From: Agromyces aurantiacus
GTDB taxonomy: Bacteria; Actinomycetota; Actinomycetes; Actinomycetales; Microbacteriaceae
Length of the DNA: 64,000 nt
Assembly (NCBI RefSeq): GCF_016907355.1
Contig: NZ_JAFBBW010000001.1
Span: 2,604,001 to 2,668,000 of the forward strand
Direction: 5' to 3'
Shown: positions 41,013 through 49,400 of the stretch, in pieces
Position numbering within the stretch: the first letter of the stretch is position 1
How the letters are laid out: each line of letters starts with the position of its first letter
Position numbers and translations under genes: made by a program
The notes under the pieces: generated by a model
Seen by the model: the letters and a program-made list of their open reading frames with translations, nothing else
What the model was told of the DNA's origin: nothing
Database searches by the model: none

Positions 41013-41960
41013 TCAGTACAGGAGCATCGCGAGCCGTCGGCGTGCCGCCCCGACCCGAGGATCCTCCGCGCCGACGACCTGGAACAGCTCGAGCAGGCGC
41101 TCGCGCACCACGTTCCTCCCGGCGGGATCGAGCGTCGGGAAGAGCTCGAGCAGCCGATCGAACGCGTCCTCGACGTGCCCGCCCGACAGGTCGAGGTCGG
41201 CCACGTCGAGCTGCGCGTCGAGGTCGGCCGGGGCGGCGGCCGCCCGGTTGCGGATGGCGTCGAGCGTCTTGCCCTGCAGTCGTCCGAGCAGGTTCGCCTG
41301 CGCGAGCCCGGCCATGGCGAGCTCGTCGCGGGGGTCCTGCGCGATCGCCGTGCGGTAGGCGGATGCCGCGGCCGCGAAGTCGCCCCGGTTGATCGCGTCG
41401 AACGCCTCCTGGTGCAGGGGCGGCAGCGGCTCCTCGGCGGGCTCCGACGCCTCGACCGCCTCGTCGCCGGCGGGGACGCGGCCCGTGACGCCGTTGCGCT
41501 CGGCGATCTCGAGCAGCTGGTCGAAGACCTGCTCGATGACGTCGTCGGGCTGCACGCCCTCGAACAGCGGGACGGGCTGCCCGCCCACGAGCGCGACGAG
41601 CGTGGGGATGGCCCGCGCCTGCAGCGCCTGCACGAGCTGCGGGCTCCGGTCGGCATCGGCCGCGGCCAGCACGAGACGGCCCTCGCGGGCGGTCACGAGC
41701 CGCTCGAGCGTCTCGACGAGTTGCGCGGACTGCTCGCTCCAGGACGCCCAGAGCACGACCACGACCGGCACCGAACGCGAGAGCTCGAGGACCTGGCCGA
41801 ACCCCTGGTCGTCGGTCGCCACGACCACGCCCGACGGTGCGTCGGTGCGCGGGCCGTGCGCGGCATCCGCGGCTCGGCGCTCGTCGCGGTGCACGAGCGC
41901 CGACAGGTCGACGGCCCCGCGGAGGTTCGCGGGCTGCTGCGGGGGGACGGCGTTCGTCAC
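41013..41960 (-). CDS. Thioredoxin-TPR protein, CnoX-like (no CxxC)
   Basis: This is a 315-residue protein. The thioredoxin fold runs from about 45 to 150 (PVVVVLWASW, RAIPTLVALVGGQPV), but the active-site CxxC is SEQS (75-78), so it cannot be a dithiol oxidoreductase. The second half (about 185-315) has TPR-like helices (AFDAINRGDFAAAASAYRTAIAQDP). The arrangement matches CnoX/YbbN, which holds unfolded proteins and passes them to chaperones. The GTG overlaps the stop of the upstream gene (GTGA). It is conserved downstream of glgB in many actinobacteria, but its link to glycogen is not clear. Confidence 0.85.
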   Translation of the reverse strand: MTNAVPPQQPANLRGAVDLSALVHRDERRAADAAHGPRTDAPSGVVVATDDQGFGQVLELSRSVPVVVVLWASWSEQSAQLVETLERLVTAREGRLVLAAADADRSPQLVQALQARAIPTLVALVGGQPVPLFEGVQPDDVIEQVFDQLLEIAERNGVTGRVPAGDEAVEASEPAEEPLPPLHQEAFDAINRGDFAAAASAYRTAIAQDPRDELAMAGLAQANLLGRLQGKTLDAIRNRAAAAPADLDAQLDVADLDLSGGHVEDAFDRLLELFPTLDPAGRNVVRERLLELFQVVGAEDPRVGAARRRLAMLLY

Positions 41961-43813
41961 TGGACCTCCGATGCTCCGATGAGGGACTCCGACCATCCGA
42001 GCAGGCGGATCTTCTCGTCGGAGCCGATGGCGGGGACGTAGAACATCAGCTGGATGCCGATCACGCGCTGGACCCCCTTGGCGCTCTTGTCGTCGAAGCC
42101 GGACAGCGCCGCGGCGGGCTGGCCCGACTTGAACCCGACGGTACCACCGTCGTTCGGGGTCACCTTCTCGGTCTGCTTGATCGAGACGGTCACGAGCGCG
42201 CCGGAGTCGTTCGTGGCCAGCGCGACCGTCGGGCTGTCGCCCGGCGCGTTGGAGAACGCCACGTCGGCGGTGTCGGGCAGTGCGTCGGCGATGGCCTTCT
42301 GCCCCTCGACGCCGAGCTGTGCTCGCACGGTGTCGCCCTCGGGGTCGAAGAACTGCGCGAACTCGGACTCGTCGCCCTTCAGCAGGACGTCGCCGTAGGC
42401 CGGCGCCACCTGCCCGGTGGGCATCACCAATCCCTTGAACTCGGGGTTGATGGGCGGCGCGCCGATGCTGGCCGGCGCGACCTCGGGCACATCGGCGTCG
42501 GGCACCAGGGCGGTCGCGTAGAGCACCTTGTAGTTCTCGCGCGGACTCTCCTGGCGAAGCACGAGGGCGGTCGGCGCGACGGTCTCGTCGTCGCTGTTCT
42601 TCGCGATCGTGAGGACCGTGCGGGGCCAGCCCGTGGCCTGCTGGGGCAGGGTCAGGGTGAGCGGGGCGGCGGGGATCGCCGGGAGCGCGGGGTGGTCGGC
42701 GAGCGTGGCGCGGATCGCGTAGTTGGCCTTGCGGGCCTCGAGGGCCGGACCGGTGAATCGCTCGGGGAGCCGCTTGCTGTCCCGAGCCTCGTCGACCTCG
42801 GTCGTGAAGACCGCGACGCTGCGCATGATGCGCTCCATCTGGGGCACCGTCACCGCCGGGACGATCTCGGGGGTCTCCGCGGCGTCGCCCCCGTCGCCAG
42901 GCTCGTCCGTCGCGGCGGGCGTGGCCGGTGCGGTGGTCTCGGGCGCCGACGAGAGGTCGGGCCAGTAGTCCGCCGAACACGCGGAGAGCGCGAGCGCGGG
43001 CACGAGCAGCGCGGGGACGAGCACGACGCGGCGCGCCCGCCCGCTCGACCGGCGCGGCCCGCCGGCCGCGGCGCTGCGCTGCGCCCGCGACGGCCGAGGC
43101 GCGCGCATGAGCTTGCCCTTGGGTCCCTTCGGCAGGTTGCGGCGCGGGCCGCGCGAGCGACGGTGCGCGAGGAACCCGGAGATCACGAGGCCGACGCCGA
43201 TCAGGAAGACCAGCGCGCCTCCGGCGATCAGCGGACCCGCCCACGGGGTGGAGTTGTCCAGCGGCCAGGAGACCACGATCCGGCCGGGCGCCGGCTCGGT
43301 GCCATCCGACGCGAGGATCACCGAGATCCCCTCGGGCACGTCGATCGTGGTCGTGAGCGTGCGCTCGGCCGTCACCTCGTCGAGCCAGAGATCGCTGCCC
43401 GCCGGCGAGACCGCGGGCTCGGCCGCCTCGTCGGCGGCACCCTCGGCATCGGTCTCGGGCGCGGTGGGCGTGTCGTCCTCGACCGGAGTCGCGACGACGG
43501 TCTCGCTCACCAGGTCGCCGGTCTCGGCGTCGTAGCCGACGGAGACGTACGGGTCGTCGCCGATCCACGCGAGCACGTCGTCGGTGCGCCCGTAGGCGAA
43601 GAAGACCGTCGCCGCCCCGGACACGGTGATGGTCTGCTTGCCCGGGTTCGCCGCGAGGGCGTCGGGCTGGAGCACGATGTAGTCCGCCTGGTTCTCGACG
43701 ACCGTTCCGAGCGAGACCCGATCGGGCTCGAGGAACACCGTCCGCTGGGCGATGCCGACGCCGATCATCACGGCCGCGGCGGCGAACGCCAGAATGGCGA
43801 GAACGAATCTCAC
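41957..43813 (-). CDS. Three-helix membrane protein with two extracellular domains
   Basis: This is a 618-residue protein. Helix 1 (3-23) leads to an extracellular domain (30-190), helix 2 (193-215) returns, and a strongly basic cytoplasmic linker (217-262, many Arg and Lys) precedes helix 3 (262-278), which ends LALSAC, a lipobox-like sequence. The rest (280-618) is extracellular, with a Thr/Pro/Ala linker and a globular region. The second half alone looks like a lipoprotein, so the gene may be a fusion. I chose the GTG at 43813 (GGAGG seven bases upstream). I recognise no function; similar genes occur in Microbacteriaceae. Confidence 0.75.
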   Translation of the reverse strand: MRFVLAILAFAAAAVMIGVGIAQRTVFLEPDRVSLGTVVENQADYIVLQPDALAANPGKQTITVSGAATVFFAYGRTDDVLAWIGDDPYVSVGYDAETGDLVSETVVATPVEDDTPTAPETDAEGAADEAAEPAVSPAGSDLWLDEVTAERTLTTTIDVPEGISVILASDGTEPAPGRIVVSWPLDNSTPWAGPLIAGGALVFLIGVGLVISGFLAHRRSRGPRRNLPKGPKGKLMRAPRPSRAQRSAAAGGPRRSSGRARRVVLVPALLVPALALSACSADYWPDLSSAPETTAPATPAATDEPGDGGDAAETPEIVPAVTVPQMERIMRSVAVFTTEVDEARDSKRLPERFTGPALEARKANYAIRATLADHPALPAIPAAPLTLTLPQQATGWPRTVLTIAKNSDDETVAPTALVLRQESPRENYKVLYATALVPDADVPEVAPASIGAPPINPEFKGLVMPTGQVAPAYGDVLLKGDESEFAQFFDPEGDTVRAQLGVEGQKAIADALPDTADVAFSNAPGDSPTVALATNDSGALVTVSIKQTEKVTPNDGGTVGFKSGQPAAALSGFDDKSAKGVQRVIGIQLMFYVPAIGSDEKIRLLGWSESLIGASEVQ

Positions 43814-43859
43814 GCAGTTACCTCCAGGCCGCGCGCGCGGCATCCGACAAAGACACCCA

Positions 43860-43865
43860 ACACTA
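43860..43865 (-). promoter_or_regulatory. Possible -10 box of the 3-TM protein gene
   Basis: TAGTGT on the minus strand, 47 bases before the GTG at 43813; a leader of about 40 bases would carry the GGAGG site. Confidence 0.35.
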
Positions 43866-43966
43866 CCGACGGTGTCTGGGAGTCTCCTAACGGCTCACTG
43901 GATGCGCGCGGCCTCGGACGACCGTCGCGAACCCCGCGGCATCCGGCGGTCACAGGACGGACACGA

Positions 43967-43998
43967 GGCGGGCGCCGGCGCCCGCCCGGCCGTATGAT
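43967..43998 (+). promoter_or_regulatory. 20-base palindrome and -10 box upstream of the coiled-coil gene
   Basis: GGCGGGCGCC joined to GGCGCCCGCC (43967-43986) is a perfect 20-base palindrome. TATGAT (43993-43998) six bases later is a good -10 box, so the palindrome covers the -35 region. This is the layout expected for a repressor or activator site. The transcript would carry a leader of about 57 bases with GGAGG before the TTG start. Confidence 0.6.
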
Positions 43999-44061
43999 CG
44001 GAGTCGACCCGCGCGCCCCCACAACCCCCCACATCGCGGGACACGGACCCCGGAGGAAGAA

Positions 44062-45672
44062 TTGGCCGTCGAAGAGACCGAGTTCACGCAGGTATTCCGC
44101 GGATACGACAAGGACGAGGTCGACCGGAGCATCAACGCGCTCCGTCGCGAGATCATCGCCGCGAACAACGCGACCGGCGAGACGCAGAAGGAGAACAAGC
44201 GCCTCCTCGCCCGCATCGAGGAGCTCACCGCGGAACTCGAGGAGGTCGGCAGCCCCACCTTCTCCGGACTCGGCACCAAGCTCGAGAACACCCTCCGCGT
44301 GGCCGAGGAGCAGTCCACGCGCCTCATCGCGCAGGCCGACATCGACGCCGAGAAGCTCCGCCGCGCCGCCGAGGACGAGGCGCACCTCATGCGCTCCGAC
44401 GCGCACGAGCTGGCCGAGCGCACCCTGTCGGAGGCGCGTGCGCAGGCCAACCGCCTGCTCGAGAACGCCCGCGCCGAGGCCGACGACATGGTCGCGCGCG
44501 CGCAGGAGGCGAGCGAGCAGTTCCGCGAGGATGCCAACCGCGACGCCGCCGCCATCCGCGGCACCGCCTCCACCGAGGCGGCCGAGGCGCGCTCGACCGC
44601 CAAGCGCGAAGCCGCCGCGCTCGTCGCCGAGGCCGAGCGCAAGGCCGCCGAGATGCTCGTCGCCGCGAACACCGAGGCCAACGAGGCCCGGGCCGCGGCC
44701 GCCGGCCTCCAGGAGGAGACCGAGCAGACGCGCGCCGAGGTCGCGATCGAGCTCGACCAGAAGCGCGCCGAGCTCGCGCGCGAGACCGAGCAGGCGCGCA
44801 TCGACCTGGCCCGCGAGACCGAGCAGGCCCGCCTCGACCTCGAGCGCGAGACGGCCGAGGCGCACGCCGCGATCGAGGCTGAGATCGCCGAGCGCCGCGC
44901 GGTGCTCGAGCACGAGCTCGAGCAGGCCCGCACCGACCTCGAGCGCGAGCTCGCGGCCGAGCGCGCGAAGCTGGAGGAGCAGCGCGAGCAGACCGTGGTC
45001 GACCTCAAGCGCGAGTCCGAGACCTCGCGGCTCAAGCTGCAGAACGAGCTCGAGCGCATCCGCGCGAAGCACGCCGCCGAGCTCGACCAGATGCGCGCCG
45101 ACCTCGCGCTCGAGCAGGAGCAGGCTCGCGCCGACTTCGAGGCCGAGGCCGAGCAGGCGCGTATCGACCTGGACAACCAGCTCACGTCGATGAAGAAGAA
45201 GACGACGCACGAGGTCAACCGGATGCGTCGCGAGATCGAGCGTGCCCGCATGGACCTCGACGCCGAGCTGGCCACCAAGCGCGACGAGGCCGAGCAGGAG
45301 CTCCTCGCCGCCCAGCAGCAGGCCGCCGAGCAGACCAAGAAGTTCCTCGCCGACGCCAACGCCGAGCTCGAGGAGGCCATCGCGCGCACCAACCAGAGCC
45401 GCGCCGAGGCCGAGCGCCTCGAGAGCGAGGTCCGCACCGAGGCCGCCGCGTCCCGCGAGAAGGCCGACGAGGAGGCGCGCGAGCGCGTCGCCGCCGCCCA
45501 CGCGCAGGCGCGGAAGCTCATCGCCGACGCCGAGGAGCGGACGCGTGCGCTCGTGGCCGACGCCGAGGACCGGCTCGCGCAGATCAAGATCGAGCGCGAC
45601 GCGGTCGCCGGCTACTTCGAGAGCCTGCGCGGCGTGCTCACGCAGGCCGAGCAGGTCGCGAACCGGAAGTAA
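44062..45672 (+). CDS. DivIVA-domain coiled-coil protein (FilP/Scy-like candidate)
   Basis: This is a 536-residue, almost wholly helical protein. The N-terminus (FTQVFRGYDKDEVDRSINALRREI, 8-31 region) is a DivIVA-type domain, including the Arg-Gly-Tyr loop. From about 85 to 520 it is continuous coiled coil dominated by Ala, Glu, Arg and Gln, with hendecad-like repeats such as LARETEQARIDLARETEQARLDL. There is no transmembrane segment. It resembles polarity or cytoskeletal proteins of actinobacteria (Wag31, FilP, Scy) but is longer than ordinary DivIVA (about 250). The start is TTG at 44062 with GGAGG seven bases upstream. A role in polar growth or cell shape is inferred. Confidence 0.82.
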   Translation: MAVEETEFTQVFRGYDKDEVDRSINALRREIIAANNATGETQKENKRLLARIEELTAELEEVGSPTFSGLGTKLENTLRVAEEQSTRLIAQADIDAEKLRRAAEDEAHLMRSDAHELAERTLSEARAQANRLLENARAEADDMVARAQEASEQFREDANRDAAAIRGTASTEAAEARSTAKREAAALVAEAERKAAEMLVAANTEANEARAAAAGLQEETEQTRAEVAIELDQKRAELARETEQARIDLARETEQARLDLERETAEAHAAIEAEIAERRAVLEHELEQARTDLERELAAERAKLEEQREQTVVDLKRESETSRLKLQNELERIRAKHAAELDQMRADLALEQEQARADFEAEAEQARIDLDNQLTSMKKKTTHEVNRMRREIERARMDLDAELATKRDEAEQELLAAQQQAAEQTKKFLADANAELEEAIARTNQSRAEAERLESEVRTEAAASREKADEEARERVAAAHAQARKLIADAEERTRALVADAEDRLAQIKIERDAVAGYFESLRGVLTQAEQVANRK

Positions 45673-45699
45673 CGGGACAGGACAGGTCGGGGCGCGTCG

Positions 45700-46764
45700 G
45701 TGAGGATCCAGAACGCGTTCCGGCTTGCCCTGGTCGGCACGCTCGGCGTCGGCGTCGGACTCCTGATCCTCTCCGCCGTCGCGAACCTGTCGACGATCCT
45801 CACCTACATCGGAGCAGCACTGTTCCTGGCCCTCGGCCTCGAGCCCGCCGTGAGCGGGCTCGAGCGCCGGGGGCTTCCCCGTTGGGCGGCGATCCTGGTC
45901 GTCATCCTCGGCGTGGCGGTGGTGGTCGCCGCGCTCCTGCTCGCGGTCATCCCGATCATCGTCGACCAGATCGCGGAGCTGATCGCCCAGATCCCGGGCA
46001 TCGTCGCGCAGCTGAACCGGGTCGACTGGATCGAGTGGCTCCAGCAGCAGTTCCCGCTGCTGAAGATCGACGAGATCAGCGAGCAGGCCGGCGCCGCGCT
46101 CACCGAGTTCTTCACCAACCCCGACAAGCTGAGCGAGCTGCTGGGCGGGGTGTGGGCCGTCGCCATCGCGATCGGCGGAGGCGTCTTCGCCGTCATCGTC
46201 GTGGCCGTGCTGACGGTGTACTTCACCGCGTCGCTCGACACGATGAAGCGGGCGACCTACCAGCTCGTGCCGGCATCGCGGCGGGCCCGCTTCGCCGACC
46301 TGACCGAGCAGATCACGCAGTCGGTGGGCCGCTACGTGATCGGCCAGGTCTCCCTGGCGGCCGTCAACGGCTTCCTGAGCTTCGCGTTCCTGTCCATCAT
46401 CCGAGCGCCGTTCCCGGCGGTGCTCGCCTTCATCGCGTTCCTCTTCTCGCTCGTGCCGCTCGTGGGCACGCTGACGGGCTCGATCATCATCGTGCTGATC
46501 TGCCTCATCCCGGGGATCGGGTCGCCGCTCACGGGCCTCGTCGCCGCGATCTACTACCTGGTGTACATGCAGGTCGAGGCGTACGTGCTCTCGCCGCGCA
46601 TCATGAGCCGCGCGGTGAAGGTGCCCGGCGCGGTCGTGGTCGTCGCGGCGCTCGCGGGCGGCGCGCTGCTCGGGATCCTCGGCGCACTGGTCGCCATCCC
46701 GATCGCGGCCGCCGTCCTGCTCATCATCAAGCAGGTCGTCATCCCGCGGCAGAACGAACGCTGA
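45700..46764 (+). CDS. AI-2E family transporter (PerM/YdiK type)
   Basis: This is a 354-residue polytopic protein with about eight helices, of the PF01594 family. The N-terminal pair of helices, the amphipathic extracellular region (DQIAELIAQIPGIVAQLNRVDWIEWLQQQ region) and the C-terminal LVPLVGTLTGSIIIVLICL and YMQVEAYVLSPRIMSRAVKVP blocks are typical. Some members export autoinducer 2, others have been assigned to Na+/H+ antiport or lipid export; the substrate is unknown. The GTG lies 28 bases after the coiled-coil gene, likely the same transcript. Confidence 0.87.
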   Translation: MRIQNAFRLALVGTLGVGVGLLILSAVANLSTILTYIGAALFLALGLEPAVSGLERRGLPRWAAILVVILGVAVVVAALLLAVIPIIVDQIAELIAQIPGIVAQLNRVDWIEWLQQQFPLLKIDEISEQAGAALTEFFTNPDKLSELLGGVWAVAIAIGGGVFAVIVVAVLTVYFTASLDTMKRATYQLVPASRRARFADLTEQITQSVGRYVIGQVSLAAVNGFLSFAFLSIIRAPFPAVLAFIAFLFSLVPLVGTLTGSIIIVLICLIPGIGSPLTGLVAAIYYLVYMQVEAYVLSPRIMSRAVKVPGAVVVVAALAGGALLGILGALVAIPIAAAVLLIIKQVVIPRQNER

Positions 46765-46768
46765 CGCG

Positions 46769-47521
46769 CTACGCGCCGGGCGTCGAGACCGACCCGGCGG
46801 GCCACTGCGTCGGCAGCGGAAGCGCCGCGGGATTGACCGCGCGCACGATCTCCTCGAGCACCCGACGCGTCTGCGATTCGCCCACCCAGAGGTGTTTGCC
46901 GCCTTCCACGTCGATCCGCGTCAGGTGCGGCAGGCCCGCGAAGCGCTGCGCGGCCTCGGCGGGCTTCAGGTAGTCGTCGTGCTCGGGGATCAGGGCCACC
47001 AGCGGAACGGGCGCGGCACGCCATCTCGCGAGCTCCTCGTCGCTCGTCCGGTGCAGCGGAGGCGAGAGCAGGATCGCCCCCGCGATGCCGTGGTCCAGGC
47101 CGTACTTCAGCGCCAGCTCGGTGCCGAACGACCAGCCGACGAGCCACGGCGCGGGCAGGCCGCGCTCGTGCACGAACCCCATCGCCGCCGCGACATCCGC
47201 ACGCTCGGCCACGCCCTCGCCGAACGTGCCCTCGCTCGTCCCGCGCGCGGACGTCGTGCCGCGCGTGTTGAAGCGGAGCACGGCGAGCCCCGCGAGCGCG
47301 GGAAGGCGCGCGGCGGCCTTGCGGATGATGTGTGAGTCCATGAAGCCGCCGGCGGTGGGGAGCGGATGCAGCGTCACGAGCGTCGCGACCGGGGCGCGGT
47401 CGACCGGGGTGGCGAGCTCGCCGACCAGGCGCAGGCCGTCGCCGGTGCGCAGCTCGATCTGCTCGCGGTGCGCGGGAAGCTCGACGCCCGCCCTGATCTC
47501 GGTCATCGTCTCATCCGTCAC
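46769..47521 (-). CDS. Alpha/beta hydrolase (dienelactone hydrolase-like)
   Basis: This is a 250-residue alpha/beta hydrolase. The nucleophile elbow GWSFG (about 148-152) carries the catalytic Ser; the acid is in LIPEHDDY and the His in EGGKHLWVG. The TLHPLPTAGGFMDSHII segment resembles YtxM/DLH-type proteins that act on small esters. No signal peptide. The GTG at 47521 overlaps the upstream stop (GTGA); an ATG at 47506 is the alternative. Specificity unknown. Confidence 0.85.
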   Translation of the reverse strand: MTDETMTEIRAGVELPAHREQIELRTGDGLRLVGELATPVDRAPVATLVTLHPLPTAGGFMDSHIIRKAAARLPALAGLAVLRFNTRGTTSARGTSEGTFGEGVAERADVAAAMGFVHERGLPAPWLVGWSFGTELALKYGLDHGIAGAILLSPPLHRTSDEELARWRAAPVPLVALIPEHDDYLKPAEAAQRFAGLPHLTRIDVEGGKHLWVGESQTRRVLEEIVRAVNPAALPLPTQWPAGSVSTPGA

Positions 47522-47826
47522 GTCGGTCCGATCCTCCAGCAGTGGATGTGCCAGTGCCGCCTCGAGGCGAGGTCGGCGGCGTCGCCCAGCACGCCGTCGG
47601 CGCGCCAGGCGACCAGGTGCGCGATTCCCGGCTCGATCTCGAGCCCGCAGCCCGGGCAGAGGTAGGCCTTCACGGCCTGCCGCTCGCTCACCGGCTGCAC
47701 GTTCCATTCGCGGCCGCCGCGCACCTCGGTACGGCGCCAGCCGGCCGTGAGGCTCGCGACGTCGAGTTCTGGATGCGGCGCTCGCGACTTGGCCGCGCGA
47801 CCACGGGAACGGTGCGAGCGGGCCAT
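47518..47826 (-). CDS. Small zinc-ribbon-like protein
   Basis: This is a 102-residue basic protein. One CPGCG pair (about 58-62) and a C-terminal HWHIHCW provide a likely zinc site of the Cys-Cys-His-Cys kind, reminiscent of a treble clef or a degenerate HNH core. The N-terminus is Arg-rich (MARSHRSRGRAAKSRA), which could bind nucleic acid. The ATG at 47826 has TAGACT (47833-47838) six bases upstream. Homologues in actinobacteria are usually named 'ATP/GTP-binding protein', a name I see no basis for: no P-loop is present. Confidence 0.75.
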   Translation of the reverse strand: MARSHRSRGRAAKSRAPHPELDVASLTAGWRRTEVRGGREWNVQPVSERQAVKAYLCPGCGLEIEPGIAHLVAWRADGVLGDAADLASRRHWHIHCWRIGPT

Positions 47827-47832
47827 GCCCCC

Positions 47833-47838
47833 AGTCTA
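47833..47838 (-). promoter_or_regulatory. Leaderless -10 box
   Basis: On the minus strand TAGACT is followed by GGGGGC and then the ATG at 47826. Confidence 0.55.
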
Positions 47839-47873
47839 CGGGCGGCACTCGCGCGGCCAGGCGCGGCCGCGAC

Positions 47874-48773
47874 TCAGTACCAGCCGACGCTCTGGGAATG
47901 CCCCCACGCGCCGCAGGGCGTGCCGTAGCGGCCCTGGATGTAGCCGAGGCCCCATTCGATCTGGGTGGCCGCATTCGTCTCCCAGTCGGCCCCGGCCGTG
48001 GCCATCTTGGATCCGGGCAGCGCCTGCGGGATCCCGTACGCGCCGCTCGAGGCGTTGTAGGCGTTCACGCGCCAGCCGGACTCCTTGTTCCACAATGCGA
48101 CGAGGCAGTCGAACTCGGTGCTCGGCCACCCCCGCGCCGCGACCGCACCGGCCGCGTACGCCTGGGCGGAACCGGGGTCGGGCACGACGGCCGGCGGCGC
48201 CCACGCGGCGGACTCGGCGGGCTCGGGCTCGGGCTCGGGCTTCTCCTCGACGAGGTACCCCTCTGAGGCGACGGATGCCGCGGCGACCTCGCCGTCGACC
48301 GCGAACTCCTGGACCGACTGGCCGCCGAACCGATCGGCCGGGGTCCAGGTGGCGGAGGCGGTCGCCCCGGAGTACGGGTCGACGATGTTGACGAGCAGGA
48401 AGCTCACCGACGCGGCGAACGCGCACACGACCGTCGCGGCCTGCTTGACCCGTCCCGCGGTGCGGGCGCCGCGGCCGGGCGCGACCGCGGCGGTCGTGCC
48501 ATGCGGGCGCGGCCGGGGCGCGGGGTCGTCGCGGCGCATGCCGGCGGGTCGAACGGGAGCGGATGACACGCCCGCGGAGGATGCCGGAGCGGATGACGCG
48601 GAAGCGGATGGCGCGGAAGCCGATGACGCGGGACCGGACCACGCGGAAGCCGCTGACGCCGGAACGCGCGGCGCCGGTGCGGACCACGCAGGAGCGGGCG
48701 GCGCGGGCACGGACCACGGGTCGCGTGCGACATCCATCGGCGTCTCGCCGTACTCACCCGAATGCCTGCCCAC
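47874..48773 (-). CDS. Exported transglycosylase-like protein (SLT fold)
   Basis: This is a 299-residue protein. Residues 1-110 are a low-complexity Ala/Ser/Pro cytoplasmic region; a helix at about 112-128 (ATVVCAFAASVSFLLVN) anchors it; the outer part ends in a lysozyme/SLT-like domain: FDCLVALWNKESGWRVNAYN (E is the catalytic candidate), SSGAYGIPQALPGSKMA, and the closing GYIQGRYGTPCGAW. Two Cys could form a disulfide. It should cut or bind peptidoglycan glycan strands. The GTG at 48773 follows a TATGCT box by nine bases; an ATG twelve codons in is another possible start. Confidence 0.83.
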   Translation of the reverse strand: MGRHSGEYGETPMDVARDPWSVPAPPAPAWSAPAPRVPASAASAWSGPASSASAPSASASSAPASSAGVSSAPVRPAGMRRDDPAPRPRPHGTTAAVAPGRGARTAGRVKQAATVVCAFAASVSFLLVNIVDPYSGATASATWTPADRFGGQSVQEFAVDGEVAAASVASEGYLVEEKPEPEPEPAESAAWAPPAVVPDPGSAQAYAAGAVAARGWPSTEFDCLVALWNKESGWRVNAYNASSGAYGIPQALPGSKMATAGADWETNAATQIEWGLGYIQGRYGTPCGAWGHSQSVGWY

Positions 48774-48825
48774 GATGGCATGAGCATATCGGAGGGACGG
48801 GCCGGCGAGCGAACCGCCGCGGGGG

Positions 48826-49380
48826 TCAGCGCACGGCGAGCATGACGTCGACGACGGCGTCCAGGACGAGATCGACCTGGGACTCGCGGTAGCCGCCGCG
48901 CTGGGCGGTGAACACGACCCCGCGAACGTCGTCGATCGCGATGGGCCAGCCGTCGCGGAAGTACCGGAGGAGCCGGTCGGCGAAGCGATCGACCTCGTGC
49001 ACGTCGTAGCCGAGCGCGAGGACGCTCACGCGGTCGAAGCGCTCGCCCTCGGGACGGGCGAGGCGGTTGGCGACGACCTGCGCCGTCGTGCGCGCCTCGG
49101 CCAGCCAGGCGTCGTCGCCGTGCAGCCGCGAGGCGATCTGGCGCTCGCGGTACGCGAACGCATCCTCCAGGCGCTCCATCGCGGCGTCGACGTGCGTCGT
49201 CGAGTAGCCGCCCTTCTGCATCGAGAAGGCCGTGAGGCGGATGCGCTCGGCGTCGAGTTCGGGGTCGTCGGGTCGGGCGGCGCCATCGTACGCGCGGCGT
49301 GCGCGCTGCAGGAACTCCTCGACCTCGGTCGTCTTGTAGCCCAGCTGGTTCCTGCGGGCACGGGGGAACGTGGCATCCAC
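48826..49380 (-). CDS. DivIVA-like protein with four GYxxxxVD modules
   Basis: This is a 184-residue cytoplasmic protein. Four short modules share a Gly-Tyr-x4-Val-Asp/Glu core: LGYKTTEVEEF, GGYSTTHVDAA, LGYDVHEVDRF and GGYRESQVDLV. The alternation LGY/GGY twice suggests an internal duplication of a two-module unit. This motif is the N-terminal crossed-loop motif of DivIVA proteins. There is no long coiled coil, so it might be an adaptor at curved membrane or poles. GATACT (49387-49392) is six bases before the GTG at 49380. Confidence 0.82.
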   Translation of the reverse strand: MDATFPRARRNQLGYKTTEVEEFLQRARRAYDGAARPDDPELDAERIRLTAFSMQKGGYSTTHVDAAMERLEDAFAYRERQIASRLHGDDAWLAEARTTAQVVANRLARPEGERFDRVSVLALGYDVHEVDRFADRLLRYFRDGWPIAIDDVRGVVFTAQRGGYRESQVDLVLDAVVDVMLAVR

Positions 49381-49386
49381 CGCACC

Positions 49387-49392
49387 AGTATC
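49387..49392 (-). promoter_or_regulatory. Leaderless -10 box
   Basis: On the minus strand GATACT is followed by GGTGCG and then the GTG at 49380. It supports this start over the upstream in-frame GTG. Confidence 0.5.
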
Positions 49393-49400
49393 GCGCACGA

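Noticed and set aside
45700..46764. Quorum-sensing system
   Set aside because: Only an AI-2E family permease; no luxS or receptor in view, and many members of the family have other roles.
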